Positions 52,535 to 61,742 of a stretch of 64,000 bases of DNA are shown here, in pieces. Source of the stretch: Alphaproteobacteria bacterium (GTDB lineage Bacteria > Pseudomonadota > Alphaproteobacteria > Paracaedibacterales > VGCI01); NCBI GenBank assembly GCA_019746225.1, contig JAIESE010000042.1, positions 1-64,000 on the forward strand, read 5' to 3'. The notes below the pieces were generated by a model. That model did not search any database, was not told the DNA's origin, and saw only the letters and a program-made list of their open reading frames with translations. The position numbers and the translations under genes were made by a program. Numbering within the stretch: the first letter of the stretch is position 1; each line of letters begins with the position of its first letter.

Positions 52535-55315
52535 CTATTTAGTATCAATCTTATCTAAATCAACACCATTTCTTATTTGCAATGCTACTTTGATTATTGC
52601 AGCTGGGTTAAGTTTACCTGCAACTGTAGTTTTTGCGATATGAGCAGCTAAGAACTTGATTGTATCAAGATCTTCATTTTGTGGATTCAATGGATCAACT
52701 ACTGCATTCTTATTCGCAGCATCTTTCAACTCAACATAATATGTAAAGAAGATTGATAAAAGATTTGGATTATTAAGTTCCAATTCTCTTGCAGATGTAA
52801 ATCCAATGAGATCATAGGCAGCTGAGAATGACTGATTCTTAGCTTGCTGTGATTTCTTGACATCAAGTGTGTGTCCAAACCTATAAAGTGCTTGAACTGC
52901 CTTATTTGCCCTCTCCATTTCTGCAGGATTTGGCATAGCACCAGTTGCTTGATTAAACAATGCTACAGCAACGATCAAAGATGCTGATTCTTGTATATCA
53001 ACAAACTTGGATTCTGCTCTAATATGTTGCAATGCATTAACAAGACCTGCTGTTACTTGATCTTCACTAGTACGCGCATCTTCGTATGCTCGCTCAATGG
53101 CACGTTCTACTCTCTCATCAGCAGATTTCAATAAATCTTCTGCTTCAAGCCCTGATAGTTTAGCAGCTTGTTTTTGAACTGTGTCAAGAGTAGCTGCTGT
53201 TATATCTGCTTCAGAAACAATAGTATGAGGACAAATCTTAGCAATTTGTGCTTCAAGATCACCGCTTCTGATTTCTTGTATCAATTTAAATGTATTAATA
53301 GCATCTGCATCAGGTAGTTTAGGGAATTGCGATGCAAGTGTTCTATAATCATCTGCATCATTTTGAGTAGGCACAGCGTCTTTATCACCACGAACTGTTC
53401 TTACGAATTCGATCATGGCTTCTTTTTCAGCGCGTGCTTTTTTCGCAGCAGCAAAATCATCAGCTGACTCAATATGTTTCCCTTTGTCATTTGCGAAATC
53501 AATGGCAGCATCAAAATCACTTTGATCTAAGAGGATTCCAGCTTGTTGCTTTTTTCCACCTTGACCGTTTAAAGCAACAATCCGTGCTGCTAATCTTACA
53601 TTATCTAAGTTAATTGGTTGCTTAATTGCACTTAGTTTATTTGCAAGTTCAACGGCAAATCTTGATGGATTAATACCAATGTTATTCCAAATTGAATACA
53701 AATTATTAACATAAGTTAATAAATGTGCATCATTTGTCTGAATTGGGTTTTGCATAACTTCCTTCAAATAATACGCTCCAACAACAAATTCAGCCACATC
53801 TTTAGCATTGTCTTTAAGTTTTTTTGCTTCCAGTGCACCTTTAACAACAGGTTGCATTTGTTCTAAAAATGCAATCACTTCAGGTGTAGCTTTTTTAGGA
53901 GCTTTGTCTTGCAAAAACTTAGCAGCAAATGTAAATGCACTTTTTGCATCTGCTTGATTAAAAAATTCAAATACTTGGAGTTGTGTTAAGTTTCTTGGGC
54001 TAGCTTCTAGAACACTCACATAATGTGCAACTATGTTCAAATTTTCTAAGTTAGCTTTAAAACCTTGATTATTGACAGCCAAAATACGTACTGCTTTCAA
54101 TGCATCAAAATGATGCTTTGACAAATTTTGTACTTTCAAATGGGTCAAAGTTGTCAAGTCAATAATTTCTTGCTGTGTTCCTTCTAATCCTAAAGCTTGA
54201 ACATCAACAATACCTTCAAAATTGGGGTCTTGAATATCATTTTGTAAGATAAAAGCAGTCGCCTTTACATTGGCTTTAGTTATTTCATTTGGAATTTTAA
54301 GGTCAGCTTTTTGCTTCTCAAACCCTTTGTCTCCACGAATAACTTGCAAGGCTCTAAAATCATATTCTGTTGGTTCCGTGATACCAAGGCTACCAATCAA
54401 AACTTTTGCTTCTGCTATATTATCATCATTCTCATCTATATGAGCACTTCTGAGGGCTTTTAAGGCATAACAGTCAAGAGCTGTCACATTACCTTTGCTT
54501 TTTTCGCCGGCTTTACGTTCTAACTCTGCTTTAATAGCTTTCAAATCATCTGTTGGCTTATCAAAAAGAGAGGATAATACAAGATAGTCCTTAAAAGTCA
54601 TTTTAGGCGCGTTTTTTGTACCCATGTCTTTAAGGTATTGGTTTGTTACCTTAAGGTAAGTATTAAATTTTGGATGGTTAAAATAACCTGCGTCATAAAG
54701 ATGCAATCCTGCAGGTGCGTATTCTACAATAGCTTCACTGTCAAGTCCCATTCCAACTAATTTTTCGTTTACTAGACTTTCTTCAATTTCTCTTCCTGAA
54801 TTCTTTGCTGGAGGTATCGGGTCAACAAGAGTTGCATCAATATCATTCTTCTGAGAGTCAAAACGTTCAACAGTTTTGATATTTGCAGGAGCGTTTTCAT
54901 CTGCAACAACTGCTTCTTCACCAGCAACTGCTTCTTCAACAGCAACTGGTTCTTGACCTGCTGCAAGAGCTTCTCTTAATACTCTAGCTTCTTCAGCTTT
55001 CCTTGCTCTCTCTAGTCTTTGCAACTCATAATAAGGCGCTGCGACATCAGACAATTTCGAAGTTGTATCTGCAACAAATCGACTTGTTACAGCAGCTTTG
55101 TGCTCTACTGGTAGAGATGCAAATGATGTCTGGTTTGAAATTGATGAAGCAACTTGAGCAACAAGCTCCTTTGGCATTTCTTTAACGACATGTGCTGGGG
55201 TTCCTTGAGCTTGAAGAACAGATCTATTAAAGGCATCTGCTGATATAGCCGCAGGTATTGCCAATGTTGTTGCCAACAAACCCATAACTATTTTTTGCGT
55301 TTTCTTTAAATTCAT
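52535..55315 (-). CDS. Large exported helical-repeat protein
   Basis: A 926-residue protein with a signal peptide (MNLKKTQKIVMGLLATTLAIPAAISA, cleavage before DAFNR). Residues 95-145 form an Ala/Glu-rich low-complexity stretch. Residues 240-430 hold an internal repeat: DYLVLSSL at 243, DCYALKALR at 281, DFRALQVIR at 319 and FDALKAVR at 403, so the first three are exactly 38 residues apart. Similar helix pairs (ARIVALNGQGGKK, AINTFKLIQEIRSGD) continue toward residue 700. It is nearly all helical, with two cysteines. I do not recognise a family; a solenoid of ankyrin- or TPR-like type is plausible. It has the strongest terminator nearby, suggesting good expression. Confidence 0.75.
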   Translation of the reverse strand: MNLKKTQKIVMGLLATTLAIPAAISADAFNRSVLQAQGTPAHVVKEMPKELVAQVASSISNQTSFASLPVEHKAAVTSRFVADTTSKLSDVAAPYYELQRLERARKAEEARVLREALAAGQEPVAVEEAVAGEEAVVADENAPANIKTVERFDSQKNDIDATLVDPIPPAKNSGREIEESLVNEKLVGMGLDSEAIVEYAPAGLHLYDAGYFNHPKFNTYLKVTNQYLKDMGTKNAPKMTFKDYLVLSSLFDKPTDDLKAIKAELERKAGEKSKGNVTALDCYALKALRSAHIDENDDNIAEAKVLIGSLGITEPTEYDFRALQVIRGDKGFEKQKADLKIPNEITKANVKATAFILQNDIQDPNFEGIVDVQALGLEGTQQEIIDLTTLTHLKVQNLSKHHFDALKAVRILAVNNQGFKANLENLNIVAHYVSVLEASPRNLTQLQVFEFFNQADAKSAFTFAAKFLQDKAPKKATPEVIAFLEQMQPVVKGALEAKKLKDNAKDVAEFVVGAYYLKEVMQNPIQTNDAHLLTYVNNLYSIWNNIGINPSRFAVELANKLSAIKQPINLDNVRLAARIVALNGQGGKKQQAGILLDQSDFDAAIDFANDKGKHIESADDFAAAKKARAEKEAMIEFVRTVRGDKDAVPTQNDADDYRTLASQFPKLPDADAINTFKLIQEIRSGDLEAQIAKICPHTIVSEADITAATLDTVQKQAAKLSGLEAEDLLKSADERVERAIERAYEDARTSEDQVTAGLVNALQHIRAESKFVDIQESASLIVAVALFNQATGAMPNPAEMERANKAVQALYRFGHTLDVKKSQQAKNQSFSAAYDLIGFTSARELELNNPNLLSIFFTYYVELKDAANKNAVVDPLNPQNEDLDTIKFLAAHIAKTTVAGKLNPAAIIKVALQIRNGVDLDKIDTK

Positions 55316-55461
55316 AATATTACCTCATTTATAATAATGTTAGTTGATAGATTCCCAAATTCATTTTGGTAATCATCATTTTCATAACTCTTATATACTA
55401 AACTCTATTTTACTACAACATAAAATTTCTTATTAACATAATTAAGAAAATTACTTAACAA

Positions 55462-56166
55462 TTAAAACCTATACGCTGCGCCAATTTTTACTGTCCAATA
55501 GTTTTGCTTTACTGATTGGGCATAACCTGATCCTGCAGCGAAAGGAGGATTCGGTAAATTGAAAGCTTTCTTTGAGTTTCCATAAATTTCATAGCCTACA
55601 TTTGCGAGCAACGATACATTTTGTGTTGCTGCATACTCAAAACCTACAGAAGGAACAAATCCAACTCTGGTTTTGCTTGCACTAACAGAAAACGGTGTAT
55701 TTGGAACGCTTGCTTTTGTCTTGATATTTGAAATCCCAAGCCCTAGGCCCAAATATACATGGTAGCGAGAACAAAAGATTTTACCAATCTGAATGTTAGG
55801 AATGAAGCTATAATTACGATGCGCATTGTTTACAAAGTCTGTGTTAAACAAACGCACAGTAGCATTTGCGTTATTTGTTGTGTAAAGATTTCCCTCTAGA
55901 ATTGCTGCCAATGTAATCCCATCGTTAAAAATTTGGCGATATCCACCAAAAAGCCCAAGTACTGCAGCAGTTTTGTTTGCTGACTTTTTACCTGTCTGAC
56001 TTACACCAGGCGCAGATGCTGTCCCAGTAAAATCATGCTTCCCAAAAGATGCACCAACATGGGCACCGACTAGCCATCCTGACTTGTAATGGCAACCTGT
56101 GTTTGCTTCTGTTACACCACAAAGTGCTGTTACGATTGATCCTAGAGCTACTGTTTTCTTTAGCAT
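55462..56166 (-). CDS. Outer-membrane beta-barrel protein
   Basis: A 234-residue protein with a signal peptide (MLKKTVALGSIVTALCGVTEA, cleavage before NTGCH) and eight likely strands. The alternating pattern is seen in GWLVGAHVGASFGKHDF, TAAVLGLFGGYRQIF, HVYLGLGLGISNIK, VGFVPSVGFEYAATQNVSLLANVGYEIYG and YWTVKIGAAYRF. It ends in Phe, the usual signal for outer-membrane insertion. It fits the small OmpA-like/opacity porin group. Long loops between strands 1 and 3 would be surface exposed and are candidates for host contact. A pore or adhesion role cannot be decided. Confidence 0.85.
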   Translation of the reverse strand: MLKKTVALGSIVTALCGVTEANTGCHYKSGWLVGAHVGASFGKHDFTGTASAPGVSQTGKKSANKTAAVLGLFGGYRQIFNDGITLAAILEGNLYTTNNANATVRLFNTDFVNNAHRNYSFIPNIQIGKIFCSRYHVYLGLGLGISNIKTKASVPNTPFSVSASKTRVGFVPSVGFEYAATQNVSLLANVGYEIYGNSKKAFNLPNPPFAAGSGYAQSVKQNYWTVKIGAAYRF

Positions 56167-56337
56167 TTCTTGACTCCTTAAAGGTTTGACAATTCTATTA
56201 GTTCGATTTTATTGAACGTTCTTGCGTCCATTACTGGTTAAGTTACTCTAATATTATTTCTCTAGGCAAGAGGGAAAATTAACCAAAAATTAATTTAGAT
56301 TCATTAATGGGGAACTGTGATATATTTGTTTCATTTT

Positions 56338-57642
56338 TTAAGTCGCGGCAACGGGCTGGGAGCCACAAACTTTGTTCAAAGCATCCTCAAGAGACAGTTC
56401 TTCCCTTTGTCCAGTTTTGCGACACTTTACCTCAACCATCCCTGAATCCAGGGTTCGCGCTCCCACAATGATTTGCCAAGGCAGGCCGATCAGGTCCATG
56501 TCCGCAAATTTCGTGCCTGCCCGCTCATCCCGGTCGTCATAGAGCACTTCTACGCCTTTTTTGCACATTGTGTGATAGAGGGTTTCCGCAATCGTTTCCA
56601 CGCGTTTGTCATCCATCTTAAGATTCAGCAGACCCACCTTAAATGGCGCCACGGCCTCGGGCCATTTAATGCCTTGATCGTCATGATTTGCCTCAATGAT
56701 AGCCGCAACGAGCCGTGACACCCCAATGCCATAGGACCCCATCTCTAGGGTAATCATTTGCCCATCAGGCCCCGCAACTTTTGCTCCAAGGGGTTCTGAG
56801 TACTTCGTCCCGAAGTAGAAAATATGCCCTATCTCTATGCCCCGTGCCGTTTTGATCCGATCCGCAGGGATTGGGCAATTTGCAGGATCATGCTTTTCAT
56901 CCGCAGCTGCATACAAACCAGACACATTATCTAATGTCATTTGCTCTAAAGTCAGATTATCAAAAGTTGCATCGTAATATATGGCGCTTTCCCCAGTTGG
57001 GGCAACAATTTGGAACTCATGACTCATGTCTCCACCAATGGCCCCGCTATCAGCCTTAACGGGAATCGCAGTCAAATCCATTCGTGCAAAAATACGCAAA
57101 TAGGATTCAAAGATTCGTTCATAGGTCTTTTTCGCACTTTCAAAATCAAGATCAAATGAATAACCATCTTTCATCAAAAATTCACGACCCCTCATCACCC
57201 CAAAGCGTGGTCGAATTTCATCTCTAAATTTCCATTGAATTTGATACAACACTTGCGGAACCTGACGATAACTCTTCACGTATTGGTGAATGATGTCGGT
57301 TATAACCTCTTCATTTGTTGGACCGTATAGCATTTCCCGGTCATGACGATCTGTAATGCGAAGCATTTCCTTGCCATAATCGTCATATCGACCACTGGCA
57401 CGCCACAGCTCAGCAGGTTGAATCGTCGACATCAAAACTTTATGACACCCAATGCGATCTTGCTCTTCACATATGATTTTTTCAATCTTCTCCATAACCC
57501 GCAACCCCAGCGGCAACCATGTATATATCCCAGAAGTGGTTTGGTTCACCATCCCAGCTCTGAGCATAAGCCGATGAGAAGCAATCTGTGCCTCGGCTGG
57601 AACTTCTTTCAAGGTTGGCAAAAAGTATTTTGATAAACGCAT
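56338..57642 (-). CDS. proS: Prolyl-tRNA synthetase, short alphaproteobacterial type
   Basis: A 434-residue class II synthetase that charges tRNA-Pro. It has motif 1 near [20 protein letters not shown], motif 2 ([32 protein letters not shown]), motif 3 ([17 protein letters not shown]) and a C-terminal anticodon domain. It is about 140 residues shorter than the E. coli enzyme because most of the editing insertion is absent, as in other alphaproteobacteria. It is the last gene of the lolC-lolD-proS group on this strand. Confidence 0.96.
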   Translation of the reverse strand: MRLSKYFLPTLKEVPAEAQIASHRLMLRAGMVNQTTSGIYTWLPLGLRVMEKIEKIICEEQDRIGCHKVLMSTIQPAELWRASGRYDDYGKEMLRITDRHDREMLYGPTNEEVITDIIHQYVKSYRQVPQVLYQIQWKFRDEIRPRFGVMRGREFLMKDGYSFDLDFESAKKTYERIFESYLRIFARMDLTAIPVKADSGAIGGDMSHEFQIVAPTGESAIYYDATFDNLTLEQMTLDNVSGLYAAADEKHDPANCPIPADRIKTARGIEIGHIFYFGTKYSEPLGAKVAGPDGQMITLEMGSYGIGVSRLVAAIIEANHDDQGIKWPEAVAPFKVGLLNLKMDDKRVETIAETLYHTMCKKGVEVLYDDRDERAGTKFADMDLIGLPWQIIVGARTLDSGMVEVKCRKTGQREELSLEDALNKVCGSQPVAAT

Positions 57643-57722
57643 GGAGTATTTTTCCTGTTATATATAAATTTATGTTCGAATGACAATTCTAGAGGGAAGC
57701 TCGTGAAATGGACGAAAGCCCC

Positions 57723-58400
57723 CTATCCCGAAATGAGCTTCCCATCAATCAACTTCACCGATCGATCCATCTTGGCGGCTAATTCAAGGTTGTGTGTCGC
57801 AACCAAAGCCGCAAGGCCCGTATCTCGAACCAAGGTCACCATTTCATTAAAGACGGATTCCGCCGTTGACATGTCCAAATTGCCCGTTGGCTCATCGGCT
57901 AACAGTATTTTAGGCTGATTCGCAATTGCCCGGGCAATGGCGACACGTTGCTGCTCGCCCCCCGATAACTTTTTGGGGCGATGATGTAAACGGTGGCTCA
58001 ACCCCATTTTGTTTAACAGAAATTCAGCGCGTTCGATGCTTCTAGCGCGGGATTGCCCTGCAATCAGACAGGGCAGCATGACATTCTCCAAAGCTGAGAA
58101 TTCTTGAAGAAGAAAATGAAACTGATAAACAAACCCCGCAAACTCACGGCGTAACGCTGTTCGCTCCGCATCCGTTAAATTATTGCAGTCCTTGCCATTC
58201 ATCATGACCATCCCATCACTGGGCAACTCCAACAAGCCCGCAATTTGGAGCAACGTCGTTTTCCCTGCGCCGCTCGGTCCAACAAGGGCGACTATCTCCC
58301 CAGGCGCAATTTTAAGATCAACCCCCCGCAACACATGGATTGTTTCCTCGCCTTGAACGAAGCTGCGCGTGACATTTTGCAATTCCAGAGCTTGTGTCAT
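57723..58400 (-). CDS. lolD: Lipoprotein-releasing system ATP-binding protein LolD
   Basis: A 225-residue ABC ATPase that powers release of lipoproteins from the inner membrane. It has Walker A GPSGAGKTTLL, the LSGGEQQRVAIARAI signature, Walker B ILLADEPTGNLD and the switch His in LVATHNLELA. The family-typical QFHFLLQEFSALENVMLP is present. It overlaps lolC by ATGA, so transporter subunits are translationally coupled. Confidence 0.95.
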   Translation of the reverse strand: MTQALELQNVTRSFVQGEETIHVLRGVDLKIAPGEIVALVGPSGAGKTTLLQIAGLLELPSDGMVMMNGKDCNNLTDAERTALRREFAGFVYQFHFLLQEFSALENVMLPCLIAGQSRARSIERAEFLLNKMGLSHRLHHRPKKLSGGEQQRVAIARAIANQPKILLADEPTGNLDMSTAESVFNEMVTLVRDTGLAALVATHNLELAAKMDRSVKLIDGKLISG

Positions 58401-59677
58401 TGTCGTAATGCCTCCACAGGATCAAGGCGAGCTGCCCGCCAGGATGGGTAAAGGGTTGCCAGGAACGACAAACCTAAAGCCATACAGATCGTAGCGGTAA
58501 CATCGCCGCTATCCACTTTACATGGCATTTGGGTCAAGAAATAGATTTCTGCATTAAACAATTCCATATCGAGCAAACTCTCTAGCCACCGACGAATCGA
58601 CTCGATATTCATCGCAAACGCAAGGCCCCCAGCCACGCCCGTAAGGGTGCCCAACACGCCAATGGTTGCGCCCGTTAAAAAGAATATTCGCAACACCGTC
58701 CCTCGGGTTGCCCCCATGGTTCGCATAATAGCAATATCCCTCATCTTGTCTTTTACCAACATGATCAACCCAGAAACAATGTTGAAAGCCGCGATCAGGA
58801 TGATAAGTGTCAGGATGATGAACATCACGTTGCGCTCTACCTGAACCATTTGAAAAATGCTCGTACTGATATGCTTCCAGTCGTTGATCACAACCGAGTT
58901 CCCCAGGAGATGCTGTATTCCAAACCCATATTCGGCAACCAATTCGGGGTTATCCACAAAAACCTCAATGACAGGGGATCCCCCCTTCTCGTTCCCTTGT
59001 TGACCAATCTTGAAGAAACTCATGGCCGTTTCAAGGGGCATGAAGATGATAGATTTGTCATATTCATGAAACCCAACTTCAAAAACACCAACCAAAGTAA
59101 CACTTTTCTGTCGGGGCATCGTCCCAAAAGCGGTCACGTTTCCTTGAGGACTTACCAGGCTAAATCGATCTCCGATGCGCAACCCCAAATCCTCTGCAAG
59201 CCTGCGCCCCATTACAACATTATCGCTGAGGCGGCCTGGATCATCCGATTTTCCGAAAGAATCAAGGCTCCCAGCCTTCATATTTTTCGAAATCATGCCT
59301 CGCGATTCAAGATCTTTCTTTCGAATGCCATGAACAATGGCCCCTCGGGCTTGAGATTGGAACATCACCATGGCCTGCTGAGCCACCACAGGCATAACAG
59401 ATTGCACACCTGCTACCTTTCGGACTTTTTCGGCTACCTCATCGAAATCCGTCAATCCCCCATTAACTCCCTGAAGGGTGATATGTCCATTCATTCCGAT
59501 AATGCGGGTTAAAAGTTCTTGGCGAAATCCATTCATAACAGACATGACAATTATAAGGGTTGCCACGCCCAAAACGATCCCTACAAAGGAAAATCCCGCG
59601 ATGACAGAAATAAACCCTTCCTGGCGGGGGGACCGCAAATAACGATACGCAATCATCCGTTCAAATAAGGAAAACAT
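58397..59677 (-). CDS. lolC: Lipoprotein-releasing system permease LolC/LolE
   Basis: A 426-residue inner-membrane permease with one span at the N-terminus (VIAGFSFVGIVLGVATLIIVMSVMNGFR), a large periplasmic domain (about residues 45-260), and three spans in the C-terminal 170 residues. The ATG at 59677 is preferred since MFSLFERMIAYRYL is the conserved family start; an upstream GTG at 59686 gives three extra residues. A single LolC/E-type gene suggests a homodimer as in other alphaproteobacteria (sometimes called LolF). It works with LolD. Confidence 0.93.
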   Translation of the reverse strand: MFSLFERMIAYRYLRSPRQEGFISVIAGFSFVGIVLGVATLIIVMSVMNGFRQELLTRIIGMNGHITLQGVNGGLTDFDEVAEKVRKVAGVQSVMPVVAQQAMVMFQSQARGAIVHGIRKKDLESRGMISKNMKAGSLDSFGKSDDPGRLSDNVVMGRRLAEDLGLRIGDRFSLVSPQGNVTAFGTMPRQKSVTLVGVFEVGFHEYDKSIIFMPLETAMSFFKIGQQGNEKGGSPVIEVFVDNPELVAEYGFGIQHLLGNSVVINDWKHISTSIFQMVQVERNVMFIILTLIILIAAFNIVSGLIMLVKDKMRDIAIMRTMGATRGTVLRIFFLTGATIGVLGTLTGVAGGLAFAMNIESIRRWLESLLDMELFNAEIYFLTQMPCKVDSGDVTATICMALGLSFLATLYPSWRAARLDPVEALRQ

Positions 59678-59750
59678 GTTCAACACTTTAAAAATTTGCC
59701 TATAATTTAATATCTATCACAATGGATGTCTTTGGGGTATCCCCATTCTT

Positions 59751-60860
59751 CTAAAGTGGTAAAGATTCAACCCCTTCCCTTAACACATCATCCCACATTT
59801 GAAGAACAGACTCCTCCCGATAGCGATCGGGCAATGTTATGGCGCCTTTGGAAAGAACAAGACGTTGGGGAGCATCTTCTATTAATTCCCTCAAAAGTCT
59901 TGTAAGCTGTGGTAAATCTCCCACTCCAAAGAGGCGCCCATCAACCCCATCTCTCACAATATCAACATTTCCTGAACAATTTGAGGCGATAACCGGCAAG
60001 CCTATCGCCATGGCCTCACATAAGGCATTTGGGAATCCCTCATAATGAGAAGGAAAAGCAAACAGATCTGCTTCATAAAGCACCGTCTCGATGTCACGGA
60101 CAACGCCTGGAAGAAATACAACCTTAGAAAGACCAAGGTTATGGATCAGCGCTTCCAGGATGGTGCGTTCACCCCCTTCCCCATATATGGTGAGCGTCAA
60201 TTCAGGATTGCGGCCCACAATCTTAGAAAAGGCTGTTATGAGTGTGCTAAATCCTTTGTTCGGGCACAAGCGTCCGACAGAAATGATTTTGTGAACCGGC
60301 TTTAAAATATCAGCCGTGCTCTTTTGTCTCTTTGGTCTCTTGACGGTGTTGGGGATAATGGCCTTTTTTTCAGATAATAAATACGAAAAACAATCGTTAG
60401 CAGAGTGCGTTTGTGTGATAACCTTAGACGCCCACGGATAGGTTAAGGTTCGTAGTTTTTTGTAAAATTCGGGAATTTGATGATGGAATGGATGGGTTCG
60501 TTCGGAAACAATAACAGGTATCCTGAGCTTTCGTGTGGCAAGAAGGGTCGTCATATTCATCACATCAATAAACGAAACAACGATATTTGGCTTTAAAGTC
60601 TTCACGGTTTGGCGAATTTTTAAAATACGTTTTATTATATTAATGAAGCGAACAATAAACGAAGCATCTTCCGTCGTCTTTTGATCGAGATATATTAACT
60701 GAATATCAGGATGAAGTGGGTACGTTGGGGGGTGATCAGAAGCCCCCAATGTGATGAGAGATATTTTGTACCCCCGAGAGATCCACGCATTTGCCAATTC
60801 GGACAAGACACGTTCCGCGCCTCCGGTCTCAAGAGAAGAAATGATGAGAGCAATATGCAT
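59751..60860 (-). CDS. Glycosyltransferase, family 4-like
   Basis: A 369-residue GT-B fold transferase that moves sugars from nucleotide donors to cell-surface glycans. It has SSLETGGAERVLSELANAW at the acceptor-binding N-terminus, ISVGRLCPNKGFSTLITAF, LTIYGEGGERTILEALI and the donor-binding DLFAFPSHYEGFPNALCEAMAIGLPVIASNCSG with the conserved Glu-containing motif. The length is usual for family 4. No further sugar genes are adjacent, so its target (lipopolysaccharide or capsule) is unknown. Confidence 0.9.
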   Translation of the reverse strand: MHIALIISSLETGGAERVLSELANAWISRGYKISLITLGASDHPPTYPLHPDIQLIYLDQKTTEDASFIVRFINIIKRILKIRQTVKTLKPNIVVSFIDVMNMTTLLATRKLRIPVIVSERTHPFHHQIPEFYKKLRTLTYPWASKVITQTHSANDCFSYLLSEKKAIIPNTVKRPKRQKSTADILKPVHKIISVGRLCPNKGFSTLITAFSKIVGRNPELTLTIYGEGGERTILEALIHNLGLSKVVFLPGVVRDIETVLYEADLFAFPSHYEGFPNALCEAMAIGLPVIASNCSGNVDIVRDGVDGRLFGVGDLPQLTRLLRELIEDAPQRLVLSKGAITLPDRYREESVLQMWDDVLREGVESLPL

Positions 60861-61037
60861 GTATGAACCCTTAGAGTGTAATTATAATAGAGCATAGAGA
60901 TGAAGGAATTTCAACGATATACCCGCATCACGATTATATCGAGTTTCAGGCAACTTGTATGAAAAGATGGATTCACCACCAAATTTTATGGTAATACATA
61001 AAAAAATGAAAAAGAACCGTACAGTTAAAGGAAGTCG

Positions 61038-61694
61038 ATGATTATTGCCGTAGATGGTCCTGCAGGGGCAGGTAAGGGTACCATTTCTGAATATTTAGCC
61101 ATGAAATTTGACCTGATGTATTTAGATACAGGGTTGCTCTTCCGCGCTCTGGCTAAAGCAGTTCTTAAAGAAGGAATTAATCCGACCCATCGAGAAGCTG
61201 TTGCTCGTATTGCCCGGACGATACAAGTGAGTGACATCGATGATCCAGATTTGCGGGGGGAAGACATTGCTGCCGTTGCCTCGCAAGTAGCCGTGATAGA
61301 GGAAGTCAGGCAAGTCCTGACAGACCTTCAAAGACAATTTTGCCGTTCTGTCAAAGCTCCCTATAAAGGAGCTATTTTAGACGGGCGTGATATTGGAACG
61401 GTAATTTGCCCTGATGCCACCTGTAAACTGTTTGTAACCGCCCGTCCTGAGATCCGCAATAAGCGCCGGCTTTTAGAGACACAAATGAGTTCAGACGCGA
61501 CCAAAGAGGTAGAATCGGTCATTTCTCAAAAGATCGCTGAACGCGACAGCCGTGATTCAACAAGGAAAATTGCCCCTTTGACACCGGCTCCAGATGCCAT
61601 TATAATTGATACATCAGACTTGACAATTGATGAAGCATGTACTAAAGCGGCATTATATGTTGCTGAATGTTGCATGAAAATTGAAGAGCGATAG
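61038..61694 (+). CDS. cmk: Cytidylate kinase
   Basis: A 218-residue enzyme that phosphorylates CMP and dCMP. It has the P-loop AVDGPAGAGKGTIS, YLDTGLLFRALA, the ILDGRDIGTVICPDATCKLFVTARPE block and a late RDSTRKIAPLTPAPDAIIIDTSDL. AAAGGAAG precedes the ATG. It is followed after about 48 bases by rpsA, an arrangement conserved in proteobacteria. Confidence 0.96.
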   Translation: MIIAVDGPAGAGKGTISEYLAMKFDLMYLDTGLLFRALAKAVLKEGINPTHREAVARIARTIQVSDIDDPDLRGEDIAAVASQVAVIEEVRQVLTDLQRQFCRSVKAPYKGAILDGRDIGTVICPDATCKLFVTARPEIRNKRRLLETQMSSDATKEVESVISQKIAERDSRDSTRKIAPLTPAPDAIIIDTSDLTIDEACTKAALYVAECCMKIEER

Positions 61695-61742
61695 GCGCTC
61701 ATATTAACCTCTAACTGTTTTTTTAAGGATTTAACCATTAAC

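Noticed and set aside
58850..59512. Open frame of 220 codons on the plus strand inside lolC
   Set aside because: It is antisense to the lolC permease, which is well supported; the translation has no domain features.
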